Shown here: positions 8,301 to 20,300 of the stretch, in pieces
Layout: the number at the start of each line of letters is the position of its first letter
Numbering within the stretch: the stretch's first letter is position 1
Assembly (NCBI GenBank): GCA_011763485.2
Contig: JAANSK020158893.1
Coordinates: 1 to 25,446, forward strand
DNA: 25,446 nucleotides
Source: Isoetes engelmannii
Taxonomy: Eukaryota; Streptophyta; Lycopodiopsida; Isoetales; Isoetaceae
Direction: 5' to 3'
Notes under the pieces: model-generated
What the model saw: only the letters and a program-made list of their open reading frames with translations
Database searches by the model: none
What the model was told of the DNA's origin: nothing
Program-made: the position numbers and the translations under genes

Positions 8301-11300
8301 GAAGGGGAAGCTCTCTGCCAGTACAATACATATGCAAGATCCGCAAAACGAAAGATGATAGTCTACCCCAGATATCTCTAAAAGCAAGCGAGGAAAAGGG
8401 CTGGTATAAGGAGGTGCTTAGTAGCTACAAAGATGGAACATGGATATCAATCAAATGCCAGGCAAGAAAGAATCAATTCAAGAGTGGATAATAGTCGGTA
8501 TGAAATACAAAATGATGCAAAATTTAGGGACTAAGATATAACTATATCAAGAAAAGCAAATCCAGGTTTGAGGCCCATGCCATATTTGTTAGAAGATATC
8601 TCCTTCTACAAAAGATGCAACATCTCGAGACTACAACTTGGCTTGCACCACCTTGGTATAGAGGTGGGGAAAATCCCTAGGGAGCACAGAACATGCAAAA
8701 TTTGTGGGTCCAAAGATATAGAAGGTGAACACTTTATCCTTGCATGCCCAGCTTATCAGAATCTAATGGATAGGCTCAATTTCACCACCACATCCCTTGG
8801 AGGCTTCTTTGCATACTCAGGAAAAAAAGGCAGGTCAATATATCATGGGAGTTTTAGGTCAATATATCATGGGAGCTTTAGGTCTGAGAGAGGCAGTGTT
8901 TAAGAACTATAAAGATTTATTGGAAGAATATGACATGCAGAAAGATGAGAGAGATGGCAACGCTCTCTCAGAAAGCTCACCAGATTAAATCTCTCTTATG
9001 ACATGTATATATGCAAGCTGAAACATCTAATAGACCTGATGGTCTCATAGATGGAATAATCAAATCCCTGTCCCTCTCCCTCTCCCTCTCCCTCTCCCTC
9101 TCCCTCAGCCAGCTCACATCATTTAGGGATCGAAGTGGGAAGGTGGGGACATATCCCTTGGAATAGAGATACTGTAAGGTTTGTGGCACTGAACAAGTGG
9201 AAGATGAGTATCATGCCCTACTTAGATGTCATACTTATGAGAATCTAAGGGAGGAGTATGGTATATATTATGATGATCTCCCTTCACTCTTTACTTTGAG
9301 GGGGGACATTCTGGGAAAGTATGTGATTAAGCTTCTCAAATATAGGTACTCATGCATGGAGAACCAGCATTTTGTTGAGGTAGATGTTGTAGACACTTGG
9401 AATGGCCTCCCATGGACATAATAAACGTTCGTTCTTTCTTTCTCTCTCTGTGTGAATGTAATTGAACACTTTATTTTACATCTTACAGAGTATATTCTGA
9501 AATACGGGGACAGGTACCAATGCCTCTTTCAGGAACCTATCTTCCTTTCAGAACTCATTAGATAATAGGACCAGAAATGTATGGCTCTAGTCCTTCACCA
9601 AATGATTGATTATAGAAGAAATCTGTTGAAGGAGCATGGAGGGGAGAACTGGATAAGAAAATGACCCTACACAAAGGGAAATCACACTCTTTCTGATTGG
9701 AGGTGATAATAATAATAAATGGAAGTCAGACCCTCTACCTAATCCTATTTCAAGATGGGTGATTTATTTTTATGCACATATCTAGGAGGCTGCAATGCAC
9801 CCCTAACTGTACATAACCTGCTGTAATAATTCGTTCGATAGACCCAAGTGGTCTTCCATAGACGTTAATACAATTTTACTTCCTTTCTTTCTTGCTTGCT
9901 CTAATTTGTAAGTGTGAAATGAATTAACGTGAATTAGAGTAAGTTCAACTACGTTTTTTTAGTCTTTGCATAAGTGCAAAATGTTGCTTTAGCATATCCA
10001 GGCTTTTGATGCTTGGATTGCTTAGGGACCACAATAAAAACAGTTTGACTTTCTAAGTTTGTAGGATCAATAGGGAGAATTTGTTGTCGACATCAATATG
10101 GCACCGTGATTAACACATTATGAAGCAGGTGAAAGAGCATTTGCGGATGTTGTGGGAAAATGAAAACCAGCTGTGTCCGTTGTTTTGGGGCTCTGGAGGA
10201 TCATCAATGTTCTTTTTGGATGTTATAGCAGTTACCCCAAATAAGTTTCGGCCAGCGAACAAAGTTCTTGACATGGTAAGATTACAATCATGGATCTTCA
10301 GTAGAAAATGGAGCTTCTTTAACCTCTAGCTAAACCAGAATGTAGACTCTGTTCGCAATCATTTCTGTTCTCAGATTTTTTTATTTGAATGTAAAAGCTG
10401 AAAAGAAACAATGTACATTACACGTGTTATAATGGACAGTCCAATATAATATTATCTAACCTAATCAGTTCGATTGTTTCTAGCTTGCAGAACATCCACA
10501 AAATATTGCATATGGTAGGTTAATCAGGAGCAACATGGGTCTGGCAACTCTTCTGAAAGAAATTGATAGTGCGGATGACAAGACGTCAACGATATCTTTG
10601 TCAAGGCAGTTTGAGATGTTGTGCCAGGAGCTGCAAACGGCTACTAATATGCTTCTCGATAACACAAAAGGCAAGTAAATGTAGATCCACAGGGTACTGC
10701 AAGCTTATTTGACTTCTAGGTTGGGGATGAGAACGCTCATGTATAAAATAGGTTAGCACTTGGGCAGGCCATTGTACTCATTAGAAAGAAGCAAACAGAA
10801 AGAAAGAAAGAATGAATTTATTAACGTCTATGAAAGACCTCTAGGGAATAGTTGAAACGCTATTTTAATCACTTAAAATCGGCTCTTGATGTCAGCTTTT
10901 GGGCTGCCATGCCTCTTCTTTTCAAAATTTTTCTTCTGGAAACTGCTAAGGTCACTCCCTTTGTATCGTGGGTCTTCTTCTCCGTGTCCTTTGTTTTTGA
11001 GAGAGTTTATGAATGAACAAGGCCCGCACATTCCTCATAAGCTCCTGCAGAGTTGTTGGATCTACATGGTGCTGCGATATCTTCCTCTTATGTAGTAGCA
11101 ACTAATGCCCCTCAGACTTAAGGTAAGTCACACAGAGGACATTCCCTGTTCCTACAATTAATATCCAGCCTTAATCTCCAATTGGTAAGAAGACACCCTG
11201 AATTGTCCCATTGAAGACCCTGGAGATAAAGTACCCAGGTCTTAGGAAGCGGTCAGTTGAATATTTCCAAAATAAAATCTTCTTTTTATGGATGGCTCCG

Positions 11301-14300
11301 CAGTTGAAACATAAAGTCGCTCCGTTGGTTGACCTGCTGCTGATTCAATTTCAAATTTGACACTGCTAAATTATAAGCATTGTTTGTTCAAGCGAGTTCT
11401 CTTGCCATTGAAATGGTGGAATATTATCCATTATTAGCTGTCCTGAAGAACCAGCATGTCCTGCCTTGACAGCCAAGGTTTTTGAAGGGACTTATGCCAA
11501 CTAAGGAAGTCTCGTCAGCCCCTGGCAAAATGGCATATTTATGCATGTAAGACTGCTTGAAAGGCCACTTCGAGCTGTCCAATAACTAAAATGTCATGTG
11601 GCACCGAATTTATTATTGATGTCTAAGGCCATAAGACCAATGAATATCAAGTTAAGGTAATCAACAGATAGAGCAGATATTATCATAACATTCACACTTA
11701 CCTTTTCTAGAATAGAAGAACAATGCTCAATCTTCTTGATCGATCCTTTCGATGATGCTCACGAAAGGTGGAAACTGTAACAAACTGCTGCTGCACAAGT
11801 TCTTTAGTGTGCCTCCGTTCTTGCAGCAAATTTTTTGGCTTCATAAAATATATATATGATTGCTCCGGTGGCTTCTCATTCGTCAAACCTGCAAGTTGGT
11901 CCCAAAGATTAATTCAAATGAGAAATAACATTATGAATTTCAGGAACTGAAGATCAGCTACCATTGCACACTTTTCCATTTTAGAGAATTCTATTGCTTC
12001 GGAATTTAAGCATAAAACCTGCGTACGCTCTTGGGACTCGGTCTACAGAGGCAAGAAGAAAGAGAAAGCTAAACGGAGATCCGGAGGGGTAGCAGTCCTT
12101 TACAAATCAGAATTATCCGTAATCATTTCCACAGTGAAAAAGGATGAAGCAGCAAGGGTCCTGTGGGTCAAGATACGGACATCTCCAGTAGATTGCATAT
12201 ACGTTGCTGTCTCTACTTCTTTCCTTAAAACTCAGACTGATGTTGATACACAAGAAGGAGCCTCTCCATACATGTTATTATTTGATGTGATATCACTGAA
12301 TTCTCTAAGCAAGGGAAAATCCTGCTCCTAGGTTATCTTAATGCAAGAACTTTGGATGCCCAAGTTCAATTGTTAGATTTTGAAGCTGACTCTGTTTTAG
12401 TGCCATCCCGCTGAAAACTACGCAAAGGTAAGCTGATTGTATTGCAGAGATACAAGGTCTGGGCACTTCCTGGAATTTGCACAGATTCATAATCTTGTCA
12501 TTTCAATAGCATGTGACATTGGCCTGATTCATCTAACTATACTTGCAATCCTTAAGCGGTGGGTAGTGGGTTATTTGATGGGGTCTCCAGCCTTGGCAAA
12601 GGACTTTGATAAATTTTCAGTCCTACCTGAACTACCCACCGGGGACGTCCTCTCCTCTTTTGCCTCAAAACGTGCTTTCAGTTGGACAGAAGGTTGCCCC
12701 AAGAACCACCCTACTTCCGTTTTGAGTTTGATCACTCTCTTAACCTTAGCTACATTCTTGAGCTTAATACATGATTGAGGGACATCCATATCTTTCAAAA
12801 TGTGGAAGAAAAGGCCACAATGCTCACATCTGCATATACCTGAACACTTTCCCACACAAGCTTTGCTCAGTAAACGATGTGCACATATCCCCTAAAACAT
12901 TTGGTATGATGCAGAATGTAAAAAGCCTTCTTAAGCAGCTCAAAGAAGAAATGGCAGCCTGCTCTTCTACAGTTACAACAACTAAGAAAGCCTACAAGAA
13001 GCTGATCCATATGGAGAAAAGATTACATATAGAGCAAATGAGGCAAGACATGCTTAACTTGATGTACAGCAATAAGTATGCTAAATTATGCTAGAAGCTT
13101 CTTGCTAAGAAATCTGACTTGACTCTCAAAGACCCAATAGTGTGGACCATCCACACTTATGCTCGAACACTTCTAGATGTGGAAAAACAGATATGCTGGA
13201 CACTGGATTGCAGCCCTGGCTCCAATCCGCCTCTCTTTTCTCTACTTCCCTTATCCGAGAAGCTGTGGGCAAAATGAATGCTGGGAAAGCAAAAAAATTG
13301 TAAGGACCTGCAGGATAAATTGCTGATCCGTGGAATGGATACCCTTGCGACCATTGTGGGAAATTTATTCAATGAGATTATTTGCTCAGGCTTTTTGAAA
13401 GCATGGACCATTAATATCATCAAGCCAATCTTTAAGGCCGGAGATTCAATGAATCCAAACAACTTTATCATGATTGGACATGTCATGGCATGATTAGATG
13501 GAAGCACATTAGACTTGATTATCAGTGAACACGAGGAGGTAAATCTCCTTAGAGCAAAAGGTCAGGGTGGTTTTAGAAGAATATACTCAACCATAGATCA
13601 TATTTTTACCTTGCGGTCTATTATTGAGGAAGCTAAAGCCATGAAAACGGAAGTGTATTGCTGCTTAGTTCCACAAAGTCTTTGATATGGTCCCTCGGAA
13701 ACGCCTCTTTTATAGACTTATGGAATTGGAATGCTGCAGCAAGTGATATGGGCCGTTTTGACACTCTACCAAAATGTTTTGAGAAGAATTAAAGTGCCCA
13801 AAAGCTGGTCGGATGAAATAACATAGGGGTTAAACAGGGCTGCCCCTTATCCCCTTGCTCTTTGGTTTGTCATTGACGAGCCGGAAAGCTTTGTAGCAGC
13901 ATTTGGAGGTAACAGGTCTGCTTTAGCTGCGGAGTGCATATGCATCCTTCTATATGCAGATGATGTGGTATTCAGATCCTTTTCCTCTGAAGGCCTTCAA
14001 CACTTTTATTGGCACTGCGCGCAAAGAGAGCTAAAGTAAATTTGGACAACACAAAGGTGATGGTTTTTAACACGTCATGAGCTTGCATGCATCGCAGCCC
14101 ACTCTTTTCTATGGACCAGCAAGTGGAAGTGGTCTCTCATTATGCATAGGCGTGCAAATTAAGGACGCATAATAGTTCTACCCTGAACTCACTGCCATCC
14201 CAGAAGGGTTTCTGTGGGGGAGGAATCACTTCCTTGACATCAGTGAAGATGGTTTCATCCAGTGACCAGGGTATTTGAAATGCTACTGGTCAGCTCAGGG

Positions 14301-17300
14301 TCTCCTCTCATCAGGTTGAGATTGAGGCTGGCCATGCAAGTAGACCTAAGGTCGAGCGCTAGAAGAGGATCTGCAGATTGTGTCATTTGAATGTGATTGA
14401 GTTTAAGGAACACTTCATTTTTACATATCCAGTATATTATGAAATACGAAGCAGGTTCCATTGCTGTTTCGGGAACCTACCTCCCTTTCAAAACTCATCA
14501 GATATGAGGACCAGAAATGTATAGCTCTATTCCTTCACCAAATGATTGTTCATGGAAGAAATCTGCTGAAGGAGCACGGTGGGGGGAAGAGCTGGACAGA
14601 AAAAACGACCCTGCACAAAGACAGATCACTCTCCTTTTCATTGGAGATGATAATAGTAATAAACGAAAGTTAGGTCCTCATCTAATCCGACCCGAAGTGG
14701 GGTAACCATGCAAGTGTCAGGAAGAACAAAGCGGCAGCACACAAAAAAAAAAAAAAAAAGGAAGGAAGGCAGTCTTTTAAAAGAGAAAATAAGTCTGACA
14801 TCACCTCATCTCTGAGCTTGTGGCTAGGAAAAAGACACACAATTTCCTAATTTCAATGTCCATTTTTTTTATGCAACAAATCTAGGAGGCTGCAATGCGC
14901 CCCTAGCTGTACATGATTGCTGTAAAAATTGGTCTTATAGATCCAAGTGGTCTCACATAGATGTTAATATAATCCTTCTTTCAAAACCAATCCTGGGATT
15001 TTGAAACTACTGCCCCCTAAACTTGCTCTAAACTTGTACAAATTTAGCAAGCAATTTAGATAGCTAGGGCAATTCCCGCCTTCCTCAATAGAAGGAAGAT
15101 CTGCTCAGGCGGAACCTGAAGTCAAGATGACTAGATGTTAATATATCTTTCTTAGATGACTAGATGTTAATATAATCTTTCTTTCAAGACTAACCCTGTA
15201 ATGGAATCCGAGCTTTAGATTTTGAAAATAGAGCCCCCCATCTTCTCTCAATAAGTCTTGCTCTAAACTCATGCAAATTTAGCAAGAAACTTAGATAGCT
15301 AGGACAATCCCAACCTTGCTCAAATAGAAGGAAGATGCGCTCAGGCGGAACTTGAAGTTAAGATGACTAAGAGAGAGAAAGTAAGATGCTTCAAATGTAC
15401 TTAACTTTGCTGAAATGACATGAACGACAGTTGTCTGACAGACAAAGCTAACAGTATTATGGAATGGACGGAGATTAATGGAAAAAATGGAAAGTAACTG
15501 GAATGGGATGAAATGTTAGTACAAACAACAGAAAGAGTGGAATGGAATTAATGGCTGATGATAATATTTTGCGCTCGTCTTCTTGGTTCAATATCCTTAT
15601 CTTTGTCTCACTGTTTTGCTTTTAACAGTTGCCAAGTCTGATGGAGTGCCAGGCGTGAGGCAACTTCTAGAGAAAAAGACGGGTCTCTTCAGGTGGAACA
15701 TGATGGGCAAGAGAGTTAATCATACCTGCCGTTCCGTTATTTCTCCAGATCCATATATTGCTGTGAACGAGATTGGAATTCCTCCAATTTTTGCAAAGCA
15801 CTTAACATATCCAGAGGTGGGTTTGCTTGATTTGTATGTTATAATATATAGTAAAAGGGCCATTTGGAGTCATGCTGCATATCTTTCTCTAAAGTTGCAT
15901 CCTACACAAGGTGCACCAGCAAATGAACACTTTTACCACTAGGTAAACGTTTTCACTAGTTTTATTTAGCACTTTCAAGGAAAGAAGATTTTATATTGGA
16001 CCTAAGTGTTTGTTGTACATGCATAAAGCTAGCTTCTTGTTAGTTGTCTTGCCACATAAGTCTCTGTGATCATATTAGCTCTGTTAGTTTTCCCATCTTA
16101 CTTATTATTAGGTTCTGTCTTTCTCAATGATACCCTGCTTTATTTTGTATTACCACAGCGAGTGACATCATGGAATGCGCAAAGATTAAGGCAAGCAGTT
16201 GAAAATGGCCCTGATGTCCATCCTGGTGCATTGTTTGTGGAAGATGAGCAGGGCCGAAAAACGAATCTTAATAGTTTAGACAAGTATAAACGTGCAGCAG
16301 TTGCGAAGACACTTCTTTCCACTCCTGGAAGCACTGCAGCTGGAGGTGACAGCACTCAGTCTTCTAGATCAGGTGGGAAGATTGTATACAGGCACATGCA
16401 AGATGGTGATATTTTACTTGTGAATCGTCAGGTATGACTGATATTGAGAGCACCCTACAATTCACTTCAATGATTGTTACTTTTCTCCTTTCACAAACAG
16501 CCCACCCTTCATAAGCCTGGTATAATGGCAAAGAAAGCACGCGTGCTTCAAGGGGAGCGGACCCTGAGAATGCACTATGCCAATTGCAAGTATTGATTTT
16601 CTTATCTAGAGTACATTTGGGCTTGTGCCATATATGTATGTGTATATGTGTATCATGTTTCCTGTTTGTTTGTAGGACATATAATGCCGATTTTGATGGC
16701 GATGAGATGAATGTTCATTTTCCTCAAGATGAGCTTGGAAGGGCGGAGGCTTATCAGATAGTAAATGCTAATCAGCAGTTCACTGCACCAACAAGTGGTG
16801 AGCCACTGCGTGGTCTTATCCAGGTTTACCCTTCTCTATGCATGTTTTAGTCTGTCAGTAATGAACCTCTGTACCTTAATACGCATATAATAAGCATGAA
16901 TACAAGTAAACCGAGATCTTTTCTGTAGGACCATATAGTAAGTGCTGTACTTATGACAAAGAAGGATACATTTTATACAAAAGCTGAGTATCAGCAACTC
17001 ATTTATTCTGCTTGCGTTACATCCAACCGTATTCATTCTACAAAAGCCGCCTCTGCATTGGAAATTTGTGAAAGAGAACCATCTTTCTCATCTGTTACTC
17101 CAGCTATTCTGAAACCGCAGGAATTATGGACAGGAAAGCAAGTAAGAATCCATTTTCAGTTATATGCTAAGGCAAATAACGGGGCCTAACAAATAAAAAC
17201 ACATTTGCAGGTTATCACCACTGTTCTTATGCATGTAACACATGGGAGGGCTCCTTATTCGTTTGAGAAGGCTGGGAAAGTGACAGGAGAATATTGGGGC

Positions 17301-20300
17301 AAGAAAAGTGATGAACTTATGGTGGTGGTCCGGGACAATCATTTGCTTACTGGTGTCATTGACAAGGCACAATTTGACAAACTTGGCCTTGTGCATGCAT
17401 TTCATGAATTATATGGAGCTGAAGATGCGGGACGACTTCTCTCAATCTTCAGTAGGCTATTCACATTTCATTTGCAGGTTAGAACCTTTACTTGTCACTT
17501 AGATGTTCCTTTTTCACGTCTGTAAGCCTTGCTGTTCACTTTACAGATGTATGGATTCACATGTGGAATGGATGATCTTCTCCTGGTTCCTACTGCAGAA
17601 CTTGAACGTGATAGCATGCTAAGGAAGTCGGATACAGTGGGTGATAAAGTTCATGCTTCCTTTGTGGGTTGTGATGTCACATCTTCTGGTATAAGAAATA
17701 TGCAATGCGTTTGGTTTCTTTCCATGAACAGCTCAGCATATTTGTGTTATTTTGCAGAATTTAACCTGGATGATGTGAAAAACAAAGTGGAAAAGCAACT
17801 ACAAATGAGAGGAGATGCAGCAAGAGCTCAGATAGACACGCAAATGTCTAGCGAACTCAACAAGGGTGTAACTACAAATGTTAATAATTTAGCCATCCCA
17901 GCAGGGCTTATGAAACCATTCCCAAGCAACTGTATGTGTCTGATGACTGTGTCGGGTGCAAAAGGTGGTATGGTAATCATCTATAAATTATCCTCAAGAT
18001 TTTTGTGTCATTTGATTGCTAATAGAATAGAGAGAGAGGAGATGAATTTAAAAAGTAACTTCCACTATAGATCCTAAGGGTCATAAAATTGAATAAATAC
18101 ATCAATTCTTTATCATCTAGGAGCATTTTCTGTCCTCAGATATACATAGCAAGTAAAATAAGAACAGAAAACTTCAGGGCCTTCTGTTACGTTCCTTATT
18201 AGACTACCTTAGTCTTATGAGTTTAAGACTCCAAGTAGGGTATATGGGTATAATTATTCCTTATTGCAGCGGTTGGAAGTTTCTCGAAGGCAAGTAGTTC
18301 TCTTAGACTCTCAGAGGAAAGATGTTGTGGAGCATATCATAGTTGACACATATGGCCCTAATATAAACTCAGTAGCTAACTTAGTGGTAGAGCACTTGAT
18401 TGACTTGGAATTAGGAGGTCGTTTGTTTGGTATACTTCCAGTTTTTGACATGGTGTTAGAAACGAATGTGGCACAATAGGATAGTAAGTACCTTTTGATC
18501 ACTTGGCTTGCAAGCATGAGGCCTTGTGTTTGAGACATAACATGGTGTCAGAGCTATGATCAGCTGAATGAAATTAGGACTGCAAGAACTTGGGAAGTAC
18601 TCATTGAATAAGAGTATTGGAATAAGTTATGGACACAATACAGTCCTAGTACAGGCTGTCACTTGGCTTGCAAGCAGGAATGAGATGGTAACGGTCATTT
18701 TTGCCTCACTTGGGTTTGATTCTGCAAGTTTCTAACCAAGGTTATTGTTTGTTCCTCATTAGTTGGGTAATGGTATGTGTCCATAATTAGTATGGGTAAG
18801 AGGAAGTACGTGTTATGTAACTATTGCATTTCTTATTAAAGCAAATAGACCTTGATTCATTTTGTGAAAATTTTCAGGTTAATTTTACTCAGATTTCAAC
18901 TCTGTTAGGGCAACAAGACCTGGAAGGAAAACGTGTTCCCCGTATGATTTCAGGCAAGACTTTGCCGTGTTTTCCACCATGGGACACAAGGCCTCGAGCA
19001 GGAGGCTTTGTTGCAGATCGTTTTTTAACAGGATTGCGTCCTCAAGAATATTACTTCCATTGTATGGCAGGAAGAGATGGGTATGTTCTCTTGCTAATGT
19101 TCAAAAGAACGTCAGTAATTGCAAGGTTTAGGATTTCCTGAAGGGCTTTCGGCACATATCCATAAACCTAATGGATCTTGAGTCTCTATTTGATTCTTTG
19201 ATTGAAAATATCCTCACTGTTTATAATCATGACGTAGTCTTGTGTTTTCCTTGTGCATGTGCTTGCATTTTGCACTATGGTATGCCAAGAATGTGAAACA
19301 GTTTACTCTTCTGTTTATGTTATTTTCTACCTTCTTAGATACAAACCTTGAAATTGGAGTCTAAGTTAGCATTTTATATCAATCCTACCCCTATTGACAA
19401 TTACAACTGTTCTTTGCCAACTGCGATTGGGAGTTCTATTTCTAATAGTGGTTAACAATGTGCAAACTTACAGATTGTCAAAGAGTTACATGAAATGTAG
19501 CATTTAGTTGATACCCTCCTTTTTCTGTACAATTTTGTTTGGATGTTTGTTTACTGATGCATTTTCTATAGGCTTGTTGATACCTCTGTAAAGACAGCTG
19601 TCAGTGGGTACTTACAGAGGTGTCTTATCAAAAACTTGGAAGGTTTAAGAATAAACTACGATTTTACAGTACGGGACTCAGATGGCTCTTTAGTTCAGTT
19701 CCAATATGGAGAAGATGGAGTTAATGTTGCAAAAATATCGTGCTTGACAGAATTTGAGCTGCTAGCAAAGGTGACTTGTGTAACCTGTTCTCCATCTCTC
19801 TTATATGCAAGGACTGAGAGCAGTTCATGACTTTTCCTTTCAGAATCGGAATCTTCTATCCCAAAAGCTTGGATATGCGCAACTGAAAAGGGGTAATGTG
19901 TCAATGTGTACTTCTTACATTGAACATGTTTCAGAAGCATTTGAGAGAAGCCTGGAGTCTTACCTTCAACAAACCCCAAGCAGGAAGAGAAATGATCTGA
20001 AGATCAAAAAGACAAGACATGTTCAAGAGTTTACCCATCTCATGAACCTGAATTATTTCTCTAGTTTGGCACCACCTGGAGAACCTGTTGGTGTCCTAGC
20101 TGGACAGTCCGTTGGGGAGCCTTCAACGCAAATGACGTATACTCTCTTTCATCTCTTAACATATCATTAGTATGCTTAACTAATAAAATACTTAGCAATG
20201 GCTGACATCTCATATACCGCTGGCGGGATTTAGAAGTCCATTTCTCTGGAAATAGAATACCGGGGAAAACAAATTTAGTTGAGACTTAGATTGCATGATG

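Larger units (their letters stand above)
7101..9900 (+). mobile_element. Broken LINE (LINE I) with RT and two zinc-motif ends
   Basis: In order: RT fingers with [17 protein letters not shown] (from about 7167); [13 protein letters not shown] (7322 on) and [11 protein letters not shown] (7420 on); [11 protein letters not shown] (near 7590); [11 protein letters not shown] with YADD at 7721-7732; [15 protein letters not shown]; and RT thumb LYGCEIWGP...[11 protein letters not shown] in the frame 8016-8381. The C-terminal zinc motif is C-x2-C-x8-H-x4-C at 8694-8747. A second, diverged zinc motif ([20 protein letters not shown]) lies at 9168-9230, after an in-frame TAG, so 3' ends of two copies may be joined. 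Several stops and frame changes interrupt it, including TGA at 7314-7316. The endonuclease is absent, so it is 5'-truncated. The tail 9453-9900 closes it. It is dead but recognisable. Confidence 0.88.
5349..10128 (+). other. NRPA1 intron 5, 4.8 kb, filled with LINE remains
   Basis: This GT-AG intron (donor GAG|GTAAAT, acceptor AAGCAG|GTG) holds two partial LINE 3' tails (5578-5805 and 6422-7068) and a broken LINE from about 7100 to 9900. Part of the stretch 5806-6421 (around 6075-6120) resembles the same tail again, more weakly. The rest near both ends shows nothing recognisable. All the LINE pieces lie in the same sense as the gene. The flanking exons still join in frame, so splicing is expected to remove the whole block. 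Confidence 0.8.
10671..15628 (+). other. NRPA1 intron 7, 5 kb GC-AG intron with LINE remains
   Basis: The donor is GCAAGT and the acceptor is TTTTAACAG. The intron contains an inverted LINE tail at 10797-10846, an unassigned stretch at 10847-11990, a broken LINE at about 11990-14980 and a tandem duplication at 14959-15371. GC-AG introns are an established minor class of U2 introns. The AAG|GCAAGT context here is the strong form in which only position +2 deviates from the U1 snRNA match. Confidence 0.85.

Noticed and set aside
8977-9189. Minus-strand frame with an RERERE run
   Set aside because: It is the complement of the TCCCTC microsatellite within a decayed LINE.
10671-10680. Possible sequencing error in place of a GT donor
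   Set aside because: The GC lies in an otherwise ideal donor (AAG|GCAAGT), the known form of GC-AG introns, and is the only site that keeps the frame.
12771-13094. 107-codon open frame in intron 7, considered as a separate gene
   Set aside because: It lies between the endonuclease and RT parts of LINE II and reads as that element's linker.
18264-18479. 71-codon open frame in intron 15
   Set aside because: No recognised domain, no conserved core, and it lies in an intron bounded by good splice sites.
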